Counted from the first letter of the stretch, positions 1 through 11,600 are shown. The stretch is 36,169 bases of DNA from Spirogloea muscicola (GCA_009602725.1 WELB01000295.1:1-36169); one strand, 5' to 3'. Numbers and translations are program-made. The notes: generated by a model not told the origin, from the letters alone.

Positions 1-84
1 GCTGCCGCCGGCGGTGGCAAAGCCGAGGCGCCGAGCGGCGGCGGCGTCGGCGCCGGCGAGCCGGCGAGGAGCGGCCTCGGGCAA
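1..84 (+). other. Possible upstream exon end of the TPR gene
   Basis: A very GC-rich stretch, open in frame 1 (Ala/Gly-rich), ends at a plausible GTACAC donor at 85. First exons of the other genes in this window are equally GC-rich, so this may be a 5' exon of the TPR gene that continues to 1965. Its frame relation to the next exon cannot be fixed because the window begins here. Confidence 0.3.
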
Positions 85-111
85 GTACACAGCTAGCATT
101 CCCGCCTGGCA

Positions 112-500
112 TTGCCAATTCAAGGACCTCTGTTCAAATCGACCAAGTGTCATGAGTTTCTGCTTTTGGAGAAGCTATTTGTTGCTGGCGCAAGTGTATC
201 GCATGCGCTTGGCCGTCTCGCTGCAGAGGTCCATGGCCCGTGCGCTGCACCTTCGTGCCGGAAGAGCCCTAGCTGCTGCCTCTGGCTCTGTCCAGGGGAC
301 CCACTTCCACGCCCCTAGCATCTCTGATCTGCGGCTGCTCAGCAGGAATTACTGAGTCATTCGTAGCTACTTTGTTTCTTCTTGTGCTTGTTTTTCTTAG
401 CGCTTCCCCTGGCTCCCTTCTCGTACTTTGTCCATTCTTTTTGGGCTGGCTGTTCCAGCCCCTATCCTCAATGGGCGAGCTCTTTCTGATTTGTTCACCT
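112..500 (+). mobile_element. 3' end of a REL-endonuclease retroelement (5'-truncated)
   Basis: The frame ending at the TGA at 353-355 reads YRMRLAVSLQRS near 200 and SISDLRLLSRNY at its end. The same C-terminus recurs at 29132, 32607 and 34584. It is followed by a 3'UTR containing the hairpin GGGCTGG-loop-CCAGCCC at 443-462 and the conserved block ending in GGGCGAGC. Positions 310-440 are almost identical to 20101-20225, pointing to recent insertion of both copies. It sits between possible exons of the TPR gene, so it is probably intronic. Only the last ~60 codons remain. Confidence 0.75.
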
Positions 501-501
501 A

Positions 502-1965
502 ATGGATTCAATTACAGTCAAACCTGAAGCTAGTGTCGAGCTTGGCATCGAGGTCAGCTCCCAGTTGAGGCCCTCAAGCCTCCCTCACAGGTCCCTCGGG
601 TCGTTGGTGTCCAGAAGCCTGTGGAAGGAGCGGAGCCACCGCCGCAGCCTGCCAGAGTCCCCGCAGCCGAGGCGGCAGCTGCTGTCGAGGATGACCCCAT
701 TGCAGAGGCGGAGCGGCTGAAAGCCCAAGGTCAACAACAACTAAAGTAGCAGCTGCATAAAATATAGCACGCATAGCAGACACGTTACCTTCAGTCTCAA
801 CAATATCCTAAGATGAAGTTTTGGTGGTTATATTTGCTGTGCCGACTCTCTTTGCTCATCGTGCGCCCGTTGTCAAACTGACGCCCAGCCCGAAGTTGTC
901 TCATGCGCACCCGCTGCTGAAGTTCCATCCAGCTTTGCTCTGCAGGTAATACCGCCATGAGTGCGCAGCAATACTACGAGGCGCTGGAGCTGTATACACG
1001 GGCCCTTTCCCTCAATGATCGCAGCGCCATCTTCTATGCCAACAGGTGCACCCCTGCACTAATTGCGGCACAGCAGGGTCACATCAACAAGTGTTGGGAC
1101 GCGTCATGGGGTTTAGCACAAATGGCTGAATCTATGAGAAAACTCGATGCTGGCATCCTCAGAGAAATATCAGTTCTACGTGCTTGTTCATTCCTAGTGG
1201 AGTATGACACCAATCTTGGCAATTGCAGAGCGGCAGCGCATATGCGCCTCGGCGGGTATGCAGCAGCGGTGCGGGATTGCAAGGAGGCTGTGGCGCTCAA
1301 CCCCAAGTACGTCAAGGCGTACGGCCGCCTGGGTTCAGCATACCAGGCCCTTGGCCAGCACGGCGCGGCCATTGCTGAGGACTTTCAAAAAGGTGATGCT
1401 CAAGCCAGAAGCTAGAGTTCTGGCTTGAGCACTGGTTTTGGTATTACTGACAGTCTGTGTGCCTTTGACCTCTTCAGTCTTTGACACGTCGGGTTTCACT
1501 TGCAGTCGTCTACCCCAGATGGTCTGTCTATGGAGGTTCAGGTTTCAGAGTCTAGCTGGCATATGAGTGCAAGAGTCCAGCTAAGGTTGCTCGATGCTGC
1601 CCCAAGGCCATATCGTTCCTCTGATGTCCTGCTGAGCTAACCTCTGCAAAGGATATGGCCCCACACTTACAATCTCTACTGTGCTTGGATGTTGGGCCAG
1701 CCCTGGCAATTGACCCTCAGAATGCGGCATACAAGGCCAGTTTGGAGGTCAGTCTTGCTGCGTCACCCAGGCCTTCTTAAGGCCGTTACTGGCGAAAGCA
1801 TGCCTGTTTTCTGACTGGTTGCTGCAGAAGCTGCAAGCGGCAATCCTCTCAGGCGGCTTACTGCGTCAATCAATGCGTGAGCAGTTATCGCTACGGGAGG
1901 AGGCGGAGCAGGCAACGCGGCGGCAGCAACAGTGGCAGCAGCAGCAGCAGCAGCAAAAGCACTAG
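502..1965 (+). CDS. Small glutamine-rich TPR co-chaperone (SGT/SGTA-like), 5' end uncertain
   Basis: Exons read as 502-552, 591-729, 946-1045, 1229-1392, 1701-1747 and 1828-1965, all GT-AG and in phase, giving 212 residues if ATG 502 is the start. About three TPR motifs lie at residues 57-160, with signatures AERLKAQGN, YYEALELYTRAL and YVKAYGRLGSAY; residues 204-210 are a Gln run just before the TAG. SGTA-type proteins bind Hsp70/Hsp90 tails through these TPRs and handle tail-anchored or mislocalised proteins in the cytosol. The N-terminal dimerisation domain of the family is not seen, so 5' exons are probably missing (compare 1-84, with an inserted retroelement tail). An exon start at 517 after TTACAG is an alternative to ATG 502. 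The glycine/methionine-rich part between TPR and Q-run is also short. Confidence 0.8.
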
Positions 1966-2650
1966 CAGCAGCCGGTTTTTGAGGGCCTCCACCCATCAAG
2001 TGTCTCAAGGAGCACTGGCATGCCAGGGCTGCTATGAAACCTCTGCAAGAAATCCAGCAAGACCATTGGCTTGTGTGTAAGCCACTGGTTATTGTCCCCG
2101 GCACAGCTGGGGTCTTTGCATATGCGCTTCCAAGTCAGTGGACAGACTGATGGCAGTCTACTAGCACAATTGAGCTGCATGCAACCGGCATCCCAGGAGG
2201 AGCGCTTTGGAGCAACGAGCAGAGGTGCAGCTGCTTGTCTGTGCACGTTCAACTGAACTGTGTGATGGGCATACTGTCACGAAAGAGAATTTCATGACAC
2301 CACAACTCCAAGCTTCCTGGCAAGCAGAGGAGCCATCGCTGGCCACAGAACCAGCCAAGGTCAAACTTGACAGGCAAATAATGGCAACTTGGGTTTCGAA
2401 TGTACAGGTGACAGGTGCCTCAAGACCACCTCCAGCGTTACGAAATGTCGTAACGACCAGAGCCATACATAAGTAGGAAGCTGTCTGAAGGAGAGGACGA
2501 CGCACACTTGCACACACAATGCATAGGACGGCGGACTGCAATGGTGACAATGAACAAGAGTCTAGTTGTTGCCAGTCGTTGACCATTGAAGAGTAAAACG
2601 CTTCACAGGATGGCTGTTTTGAATTCAACTCAGCAGACTGCTGTCGAGCT
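1966..2650. other. Intergenic, convergent 3' ends
   Basis: This lies between the stops of the TPR gene (+) and the ClpS gene (-) and presumably holds both 3'UTRs. Open frames here show no family resemblance and I see no repeat. Confidence 0.5.
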
Positions 2651-3378
2651 TCAGCAGCTGGCAGGCTCAATTGAGCTGACGAGGCCATTGCCGCGCAAAG
2701 CCTGACAGTGCTCTTCGGCCTCCTCCTGTCCGCAGACGATGGCGCACGCCATCCCGTTGACATGTGCCTCCTGCATGATGTTGACAGCGATGTCGACAGT
2801 CATAGCAGGGATGACCTTCATGAGCACCTGCACCACGTACTCGCGCTTGTTGAAGTTGTCGTTGTGCAGCAGTACGCGGTATGGCGGCGACTGCTTCTTC
2901 TTGCGCCTGCGCATCGCCACCCACCACAGCCGCCAGAACTCGACCATTAGAAAGATTGTCCAATCGCAACTGCAAAGGTCCTCATAGATGGTACGACACT
3001 AGCAAGCGCATACCACGACCATTCACCAGCACCTACTGAAGCCAGAGAGAAGGCGCGCCGGTGCGCATGGAAATGGAAGTGTGGCCGACTCAAGCCAATC
3101 CATTGTTCAGGCGACAATTAGTGCAAACGATGGGGCTACGTGAAACGAAGCTCTATGCTAAGGTGGTTAAGGTAACAGCTAAGTCAACAGCCAAGGTGAC
3201 GGAGGAGGGGCGGTGCCACTACAGCTGCCGGTGTGGGCGCGGGGGCTCACTTGAGGTCGAACTCGGACTCGCGGCCCGGGAGGCCGCGCTCGATCGTGGG
3301 CTTCTCCAGGAGGCCGCCGCCGGAGCCGCCGCCAGGCGCCAGCGTCGCGCCCCGCGCGCCGCCGAGGCTGCTCCCGCN
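2651..3378 (-). CDS. clpS1: ClpS-type N-end-rule adaptor of the Clp protease, plastid type, 5' partial
   Basis: Two exons: 3378-3251 and 2906-2651, joined AA|G across a GT-AG intron. The first reads LLEKPTIERGLPGRESEFDL, the linker before the ClpS core in plant ClpS1. The second is the complete core: PPYRVLLHNDNFNKREYVV, then VLMKVIPAMTVDIAVNIMQE and an end in SSIEPASC. In plant plastids ClpS1 delivers N-degron substrates to the ClpC/ClpP protease; the HNDN region forms part of the substrate pocket. The chloroplast transit peptide and start codon are missing because a single N at 3378 interrupts the GC-rich first exon, and AT-rich sequence that does not continue the frame convincingly follows. 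This looks like an assembly break rather than a broken gene. Confidence 0.93.
3378..3378. other. Single-base assembly gap (N)
   Basis: One N falls exactly in the GC-rich first exon of ClpS. Sequence composition changes abruptly from GC-rich to AT-rich across it, so more than one base is probably missing. Confidence 0.8.
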
Positions 3379-4030
3379 GCAAATTGACAATATCAGTAGC
3401 TTGCCAAGGTTTACTACCTGAATTTGTGCAACATTTTTATGGAGGACCTTGATGTTGGTACATGGTTATGCTGCTCTGCATGCTCGCCTGACAATATTGC
3501 AATATCAATCGTCGCTCGGCTCAATGATTGAGTCCACGTCCATTCCCCGAGAATCTAGATTCTCACATGCATTTTTCTGAGATTCGGGGTGTTTTGCGAC
3601 AGAGGCTTTGTCGAGCTGTCCTTTATAAGCGCCACCAATGAGGACGTCCACAGGTGAATACAGACCTCAAAGCCAGATGCCGAAGGTGTACTCTTGGGTG
3701 ACGACTCTAGCTTGTGTATTGCTACTGTCGTACTTGTTGATTGACAAATGGAATGTGTGTAATTTGGAGGTCTCCAGCTCTGAGCTACGAAATCCATCAA
3801 AGTCCACAGAACTGCATACGGCTGCTCATGGAGTTGCTTCCCGCTTCGGCACACCCGCCTCAGAAGTCAAGCAGCATGTACTGGCACATGGAGCAGGAGC
3901 TGAAAGCGACAAGGCTGGGGTGTGAGAGCCGACGAGGCGCGGTCGCGAAGGCATCTGCGGGGGCGTCTCGAGGTGGTCGATGCACGCCGCCAGGTGCGCG
4001 CGGGTAAGCGGTGCAGGAGGAGAGCTTCCT
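3379..4030. other. Intergenic; no recognised gene
   Basis: This region separates the divergent ClpS (-) and Pol kappa (+) genes and should hold both promoters. A short minus-strand open stretch of about 53 codons ends with a stop at 3505-3507 and has an acidic C-terminus (SIIEPSDD). I do not recognise it and it may be chance. No other feature is supported. Confidence 0.4.
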
Positions 4031-4042
4031 TGAAACCGGTGG

Positions 4043-4262
4043 ATGGAGCGGAGGCCAGTGGTGTGGGTTCCACTATGGTCCCGTTCAGGCGACCATGGGG
4101 AGAAACAACGTGGCTCTCTGGAAGAGAGAGAAAGTGCGGCCAGATTGACTGGTGGCTGGGAAAGGCCAGCCCAGAGGAATGGACAAGGTCTGCAACAACG
4201 TGGCTCTCTGAAAGGGGTCGAGGGCTGTGAACAACCGGCCCAAAAAGAATCGGTGGAGCGGT
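4043..4262 (-). repeat. Retroelement tail repeats in reverse orientation
   Basis: CAACGTGGCTCTCTG occurs twice (about 4107 and 4197). GGCTGGGAAAGGCCAGCCC near 4153 is a reverse-oriented copy of the hairpin unit found in the 3' tails near 20890 and 28470. The block adjoins the Pol kappa start and would lie in its promoter or 5'UTR. Confidence 0.6.
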
Positions 4263-4324
4263 GGAGCGGCGGTGGCGGTGGGTTGAGGCGGAGCGGCCGC
4301 GGCCGCGGTCGCGGCAGAAAAGCG

Positions 4325-7300
4325 ATGGCCGGGCGAGCGGATAACGAGGCGGCGGCGGCGGCGGTGGCGCCGCCGCCGGAGGCGTGGGCCGGCTACGAGA
4401 CGGTTTTCACCAACGCCAAGGCCGGTGAGCTCGCGGCCGCAACGGCGCCCCCGCCGCGCGCCGCGCTTCGCGGTGGCGGCGGCGGCGCTGGAAGCCGGCC
4501 AGCGCCGCATTCAGTGCGCAGTCCCCATCGTGGTAGGCGTGCTTGCAGGAGCCGCATTCGGCCAAGCCATGGCCAAGTCGCTGCGATGGTCCCACGCGAG
4601 CTTGGCGCTGAGACGGCAAGCCCGCCGCCGCCGCCGCCGCCGCCGCGCGTCGCGGCGTCGCAGGCATGGACGGCGTGGACAAGGACCGCGTGCGGCAGGT
4701 GGTGTACGAGATGTCCAAGGGGTCGCGCTTCTTCGGCAACGAGCAGCGCAAGGACGGGGCCGTGCGCGAGCGCCTGGCGCGCATGCGCGCGCGTGCCGCC
4801 GCCGTCGGCGCCGACGAGCTGGCTGCGCGCCGGCGGGCCATGGAGCGCCGCGCGGCGGCGCTGGAGGCCGGCCGCGACCTCTCCCGCACCTGGCTCCACG
4901 TCGACATGGACGCCTTCTACGCCGCCGTCGAGGCGCTGGACGACCCGTCGCTGGCCGCCAAGCCCGTCGCCGTCGGCGGCCTCGGCATGATCTGCACCGC
5001 CAACTACGAGGCGCGCAAGTACGGCGTGCGCGCCGCCATGCCAGGCTTCATCGGCCGCCGCCTCTGCCCCGCCCTCGTCTTCGTCAAGCCCAACTTCGCC
5101 AAGTACACGCGAGCCGCCGAGGCTGTCCGCGCAGGTGCGACTTGAATAGGCGCCCTGTGGGAGTTAAGGCCTACTGCTTGTCACTAGCTAGCTGGTGCTG
5201 GTCTCGAGTCCTTGAACGGCAGCTTCTCAAAGTTACCGCCAAGTTACGGTATTTAAGTCAAGTGATGTCCAATTAAGTTACTGCCAACTTCTGGTTTTGG
5301 GATGGGACAAGGGGAACTTAACTGATGATTTAGCAGCCATATTCACGCTAACTTGCCCTGCTGCGTGGCAGTGCTTCGAGAGTACGACCCAAACTTCATC
5401 GCCCGCAGCCTGGACGAGGCCTACCTCGACCTTACCGAGTGCTGCCGGCGGCGGAACCTTAGTGGTCCTGAGGTGCAGGCCTCCACTCGCTGCATTTGCA
5501 TCCTGGCGCGTCATTCGGGCATTTCCCGTGCTCACAGGACAGACCTATGACTGTGCAGATTGCTGAGGAGATTCGGCGTCGTGTCAAGGAGGCGACCAAG
5601 CTGACGTGCAGCGCTGGCATTGGGCCCAATCGACTCATCGCCAAGGTCAATTGCAGCGCACCCTCTCCGCGCTCATCTCCTGCAGCTCTGTCTGTGCGTG
5701 CCGGCCTCTGCACCAGGGTGCTGCACCGTGCCGCGTGCTCAGCGAGCATGGCTGCTGCTGGCGCAGGTTTGCTCGGACATCAACAAGCCTGACGGGCAGT
5801 ACATAATGCCCAATGACCGGGCCGCCGTGATGCGCTTTGTCAGTACCCTCCCCATCCGCAAGGTGATGGCAAGCCCTGAATCCCACGTCCTTGGTGCCAG
5901 GACTACTGGTTATTAGCTGCAAATATACGACTTGTTGTAAGCAGTAAGTCTCTTTGAAGTCATTGTTTGGATGAAGCAGTCAGCTGACGCTGCAGACAAG
6001 GTGGTGCCAGGTGACGGGTATCGGCAAGGTAACAGAGAAACTCCTTAAGGAGGGTCTGGGCATCAGCACGTGTGGTGAGCTGCTCGACAAGAGTGCCTGG
6101 CTCTCTGCGCTCTTCTCCCAGATCTCCACAGGCACGCACTTGAAAAGACTTGAGTATGCCTGCTACAAGCAGCTGTTCTAGCTCCTAGTGTGCATGAAGT
6201 TTTCACGTGCCTGCATATGAGTATTCATATGAAGCTATACACCTAGCAGGTTCTGATCAGAAGGCCGTACTATAGGCAATGGAGTAGCCATTGTTACCTT
6301 CAGACCTGCATCCAGATGATTGTGCGATGATCCTATACTATTTTCTTATATCACAGTATTGATTTGTGATTTGTGATTTGTCATCAGCTGATTGTAATTA
6401 AGTCGTTTACTGCATACAAATTCTCATTTGCAGACTTCTTCCTGGCGGTGGGCCTTGGCATCGGTGGCAGTGAGCCTCCAGAGGACGAGCATCGCAAGAG
6501 CATTGGTTGCGAGCGTACATTCGCGTCCATCAGCAGTGAGGCCGACCTAGTCGCTAAGCTTGGTACATCATGAAGACCTTTCTGTTTCACATGTGCAGCA
6601 GATTGCACATTGTTCGTGTATGCTACACTCGCAGGCATTGGCTTGCTTGTGATACAGTGTTGTTCGATCTTGCAGATGAGCTTGTCGTGCACCTTGTTGA
6701 TGACATGGCTAAGGAAGGCCTGCATGGCCGGACGCTTACGCTGAAACTTAAGACTACGGGCTTTGAGGTACTTTGGACTATTAGGCCTATGCATCCAGTA
6801 TAAGGCTCTGGGCTTTACGATGAGAAGTTCGGAAATTCACCTAAGCTTAGCAGCGCCATCCTGCTACTCCTTTTGAGCCTCCCACTTGAAGGCTATATGC
6901 TGCAATTCTTGGAATGTAAAGTAATGATAGATATATTCGGGCCTTGGCTGAGAACAGGTCAGGACGCGTGCCGCATCCCTGAGCTCGTATGTCTCGACAC
7001 TGGAGGAGGTTCGGCCTGTTGCAGTGAAGTTACTCAAGGCTGAGTTGCCGATTGAAGTACGGCTGATGGGTATGCTTTTGTGGCAACTTGCAGTTAGACT
7101 TTGCATAAGAAGGTCGTGGTGTTTTGCCTCAGATAGTGATGTCAGGCTTGCAGTTGAGCTATAGACCTCCTTTAGTGGCTCAAATGCGAGCTTTGTGCCC
7201 AGGCATCAGGATGTCAAGCTTCAAGGAGGAGAAGGCGCACAATACCGATCCGCAGCAACCAACGCTTGCGGGCTTCCTGTCGGCTGATTCGCCAACAAAG

Positions 7301-8252
7301 GGGCTCGCAAAGGAGTGCCTTTCTGTGGGGCACAACGACATGCCGACAGAGACTGCAGGGTTGGAGGCTGCAGTACCGCAGTCTAGAGCAAGTGCCGAGC
7401 ACTTTCTGAGGCAAGGTGCCGTGGTTGCTGAGCCTGGATCATTGCCAACAGAAGAAAGTGGTCAAGTCTATGACCACAGTCATGATTATGACCGTGGTTA
7501 TGATTTATATCATGACCACAAATGCCAAGCTTGCGGGCGCACAAGCAGCCTTGAGGAGGTTTACTGCGGCAGTGGTGACCGAAGAGGGTCCGCAGCACCC
7601 ACGCCGGAACCAGTCTCGCAAGCACTTGAGCAGGATTTGTGGCAATGGCCTCCTTCTAGTTCACCAACTGCTGCTCAACGCAATCGTAGAGGCAGTGAGG
7701 AGCAGGGAGACGAGCACGTCAGGTGGAAACAGCGACGTGGTGGAGACGTCCGGTGGCTGGAGGCGTCCTCGGCCGCAGGAGATATTCCGCTGGTGGCCTG
7801 CTCCCTCTGCGGTGCAGAGTTTGCGGAGGTTGCCCAGGATGCAATGCAGGAGCATGAAGACTTCCACTTTGCACTGTCGCTTCAGGAAGAGGAGGTTGAG
7901 GCCAATGTTCCCATGCATCGGTTGCTGCCTGAGAAACGTTCCACTGAGAAAAGACTAGGAAGGTAAGGATTGCAGACCCCACAAGCTACCTCGACTTAGG
8001 GGCGTGAATTTCACTTTATAGCTTCCAATGTTCAAAGTTGAAATTGCTTCATCTCTCCAGGTTGTGCTGCCTGCCTGTCTCAGCCACGTCAGCTTAAGTT
8101 GCTGCTCGTGCGTTGGGCGTGGCAGGTCCTCCCCAGAAGATCGTTTGAAAGCGAAGAAGCAGGCCACATCGGGCAGCATAGGCAGTGGAAGGGTCCACAA
8201 GGTCGGAGCGCTTGATGCATTTGTAACAAAGTTGAAGCCACAGCAATCTTGA
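4325..8252 (+). CDS. POLK: DNA polymerase kappa (Y-family, DinB type), complete 11-exon gene
   Basis: Exons: 4325-4424, 4664-5134, 5372-5472, 5538-5645, 5767-5862, 6011-6131, 6434-6562, 6676-6767, 6958-7069, 7203-7962, 8126-8252. All are in phase and encode 738 residues. The enzyme performs translesion synthesis in the nucleus. The N-terminal clasp typical of Pol kappa (MDGVDKDRVRQVVYEMSKGS) starts at residue 35. Palm carboxylates are D114 and D116 (HVDMDAFYA) and D205/E206 (SLDEAYLD). A helix-hairpin-helix region (TGIGKVTEKLLKEGLG) and little finger (RKSIGCERTF, GRTLTLKLKT) follow. A zinc finger C643-x2-C-x14-H661-x3-H665 resembles the ubiquitin-binding UBZ3 of Pol eta. The C-terminus GALDAFVTK resembles a weak PCNA-binding box. 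Exon 6 uses a GC donor (ACAG|GCACGC). The start at 4325 is the first ATG after the repeat block; the exon-1 CGG run codes an Ala tract. Confidence 0.95.
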
Positions 8253-9051
8253 TGATGGGTGTCCTGGTTAAGCATGTTTTGGGAAGAGCTCAAGAGGCCT
8301 TCGTCACAGTGGCCACCATGGTCATTATCAGCATTCCTGACATTATGATGGTATTGTTCATAAGCACTTCAACCAGACAGCTCCACCCAGCTCCTCTGCT
8401 TGTAAGAAATGTAGAAGTCAAGATCAGATTGAAGAGCTCGAAGCGCTTCCTGTCATTCTCGAAGGTCTCTCTATGATAAGGGGATCTGCGTCGTGCTGAA
8501 AGCTGTGGGCCAGCTAAGCTTCTCCATATAGAGCCACGACATTTGAGGGCTGCCAGCCCACAGAGGCAAGTATTGAAGCCTAATTTTGGGCACCCACCCT
8601 GCCGCAGACCTCGGCGCATGGCAGACTCCACACTAAGACAAGCTTGGCAAGTCAAACAACCAGGATGTCTTCAGCAAGATCGTGGCGCCTCTGCAAGTGG
8701 ACAACGACTGTCAATTTTTGGGCGAGGCTGCGTCTGTTGCATGTTGGGGGGAGTTCCTCTGACGAGCAAGTGCATTGCCAATTTCCTATAGAGACTGTGC
8801 TAAAAGGGGTGGTTCTTTAGATACTGATTTTATAGCAAGCAATTTTGGCAGCGATTGGCAGCAATTGGGGCGATGGCTGTGAAAGGCCAGCCCAAATAGG
8901 TCTGGACAAGGCTGGAAATAGTGGGCTGTTCCATCCACTTAGGTACAGGGCTTGGAATTCAAGGAATCATCATGGGAGAGACCAAGTCTTGCCGTGTTCC
9001 AGAAACTATCTTGAACCTGCGACCTTGGCCTAAACAGTGCTACATACAGCC
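8253..9051. other. Intergenic, convergent ends; one short retroelement-tail repeat
   Basis: This lies between the stops of Pol kappa (+) and the next gene (-). Positions 8866-8930 hold a reverse-oriented hairpin unit (GGCTGTGAAAGGCCAGCCC) of the retroelement tail family. No gene is recognised. A His-rich reading near 8310-8410 recalls the composition of the Pol kappa His/Asp-rich stretch at 7478-7540, but it contains a stop. Confidence 0.5.
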
Positions 9052-11600
9052 TTAAGTATCAGCAAGAAGAAATTGGGCAATGTCTGAATAACCTCCCTCA
9101 ACATACAAAGAAGCGAGGCGCTCCCGAGAGGCATCCCAGCTTCCCTCAGCTGCAGCCAAGTCCAGTAAGAAGGCAGCCTGGTCGAGTGCTACCTGTCAGG
9201 ATGGCGGCAACGTCGTGATACTGATTACGAATGGAAGGGAAGGTCCAGGGTGGAGCGCCAATAAGCTGTGGAATGGGCCAGAGAAGCAGCGCCTCATCTA
9301 CAAATAAACTGTGATCCTGCTTCAGACCACCAAAGCTTACCTGTGCTAGAGCCTTGCCCTTGGTGAGGTCCTCCCGGCGGCCCTCCTCAGAGAGCTTCTC
9401 CCGCACGAACTCGAGCTGCGTGCTGCCATAGCCTGACAAGTCGGCCACTTCCTGCATTGCACGATGTGACAGCAGCATCACCAACTCATAAGCATCAGTA
9501 GTGTCCTCACTCCTGCTTTTCTGCATACACTCCAAGTAACGCACGCAACTGTGACCCAATTAGTAGTTACGCACAAGTCAATGCACCTGGAAAGGAGCAC
9601 CAAGAGTCCACCAAGGAGACTTTAGTGCAATGCGGGCTGCATCCCTTGCTTCAGCTTCCCGCCCTACTCTACATCATCAGGCACAGCCGTGTCAGTGAGC
9701 ACGTGCAATGCAAGGTCGACATTTCAGAAGTCAAGAGCTCAAGGAACAAGGGCAACATAGACAAGTAATGGATGCATGTAGTTGCAGCAACTATGTGCCT
9801 TGTAGAGCTACTCAATAAGACTCAGAAATGACTGAGAACCTTGTTAAGGTATAAATCTTGCAATCAGGGTTTAGACTGCCATACTTACCTCAGCATGAGC
9901 TGGGCGTTGAATGTGAATGGGCGGCCAAAACCTGGAAAGTGTTGTCTGCTGGCATAGTACTCGCCGGTGACAAGAGCAGATACCTGCCCCGCAGAAGTCA
10001 AATCGTCACACAAAGTAAATCAGCAGTTCTTCTGCAGTAGCAGCAGCAGCAGCAGCAGGGTTAGGCCTATATACTGATCAATAACTAGCACCAACTCCTA
10101 AGGTTTTCTGATTGCAGATTTGAGTTGAGATAGGCTCTACCTCATCTCCACGTTCCAGATGTCCGAGCGCAAGAGCCTCCAGCACGTCAGGGAACATACC
10201 CACCTGCACTAAGGCACTCTCGCATCAACCATCTATTGTCAAAATACATACAATCTGTCAATTTGAGACTTCTGTCCTGGCCTGCAAGGATCTCACCTTC
10301 TTCATCAGGAAAACCTCCAACTTGCCGATGCCAGACGCTGCAAAGCTGCCGCTATTGTAGAGGTTGGTGCCGTCATCCCCAGCAGCCGCCGCAACCGTGG
10401 ACCTGCTGCCCTCAGCATCCTCCTCTGCCAGCAGCCTGCGAATATACTCTTCCACCTGCACGCAAGCACAAAAGGCTGCATACGTATCACCCTGGTGCAG
10501 TACCTGACATGACAAGAGCCTTTCCTACAAATAGCTAGCTGCAGAGCAATTTGCCTCTGAGCAAAAAGCACAGCTGAGCAGTCGAGGAGCTCCAAACTGC
10601 AGCTCCTGGTAAAGCCTATACCGTCTTGGCCATGAGCAGGACGCCAGTGTCATTGACAACAACGATTGGCAGCTCCATGCTGTGGGAAGCACAACAAAAT
10701 AGAGATGTCTGGATAAGGAATACATTTAGCAATGGTTGTTGATGCGATGCCATTCTGTATGCACGCGTGGAATGAGCAGCTGGGAGAGTGGCCAACTGAC
10801 CTTGTTGGAGCAGTCGGCCATCTCAGGAGTGCTTTAGTGCTGCCTGCGCTTCAGGAAAAGCAGAACAGCAATCGGCCGTTACCATTGGACAGGTCGATGA
10901 CATCTGCATCAAGCTGTAGGGAGCAAGTTACAATGCCGTAGTATCTCTTGATAAAGTAAAAGTGGCAGTCCAATCTGGGGTTTAACCAACCAAGAGCCCG
11001 ATTAATTGCAAGGTGTCCTTGACAACCAACAACCACGAGTCGGCTACCAATCCATGATCCCAGGAATCCAATTCGGGCTTTGACATAGTCAGTACGAGTC
11101 AGCAGCGCCACGACCTCCGATACTTATCATATGGGGTTGAAGTTTTAGGATTTGGGCTTCAGGGTTTATGGTTCAGATGTCTTCTGCAGCAGTTAAGAGC
11201 AGCGCATGGGGGCGTACCTGTGGCAGGGTCCCTAGACAGCGGCACGACGAGCGGGAGGATGCCGCGGCGGTCTCCGGGCGGCACGAGCTCCTCCCCTGTC
11301 GCCGTCAGCGCCACCCGCCCCCGTCTGTCAGCTGTGACGGCTCAGCCGAACGACCAGTTGCAGGCAGAGCCACAGCCGCCGCGTCCGCCGGGCCTGCCTT
11401 GACCACTGCCGGCGAAGACCCAAGTGGCCATGACGCGGCGACAGGCCGCCATCACCAACGCCGCCTTGGCTGCGCAGGCGGAATGGCCGGCGCCCACCTC
11501 GGGCCTCGAGGACTCGGAGGAGAGCAGGGAGCAGGGCCGGCGGCGGCACCTTCGCCACGCCCTCCAGGAACGCCGCGTGCTCTGCGCCGCGGCGGCCATG
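9052..11600 (-). CDS. Conserved plant-type protein of unknown function (possibly plastid), 5' partial
   Basis: Exons on the minus strand: about 11600-11498, 11331-11218, 10903-10882, 10679-10622, 10455-10297, 10203-10141, 9983-9889, 9668-9587, 9451-9341, 9192-9052. They join in phase into one continuous protein of more than 280 residues. Conserved-looking blocks include LVPPGDRRGILPLVVPLSRD, VEEYIRRLLAEEDAEG, MFPDVLEALALGHLERGDE, HFPGFGRPFTFNAQ, ARIALKSPWWTLGAPF, DLSGYGSTQLEFVREKLSEE and a C-terminal VALDQAAFLLDLAA. I recognise this block order from a land-plant protein but cannot name it; no catalytic motif is evident. Plastid targeting is inferred only from the Ala-rich GC block at 11750-11955, which could be the first exon (ATG 11955). 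One intron (10881-10680) has boundaries that are not GT-AG in the only in-frame solution. Confidence 0.8.
11120..11165 (-). repeat. Degenerate telomere-like tract in an intron
   Basis: The plus strand shows GGGGTTGAAGTTTTAGG, then GGGTTTATGG, diverged TTTAGGG-type units. It lies in the intron between exons ending 11218 and starting 10903 of the minus-strand gene, so the gene's sense strand carries the C-rich version. Confidence 0.5.

Noticed and set aside
3638-3925. Plus-strand frame with a hydrophobic segment
   Set aside because: No splice context or family match; probably chance in an intergenic region.
4043-4324. Upstream extension of the Pol kappa frame to 4043
   Set aside because: The extension translates the reverse-oriented retroelement tail repeats. 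Family resemblance starts at the clasp from residue 35, and ATG 4325 gives a compact N-terminus.
8310-8500. Extra Pol kappa 3' exon or duplicated His/Cys-rich segment
   Set aside because: It carries an in-frame stop and lies after a stop codon that ends a family-like C-terminus; similarity is compositional only.
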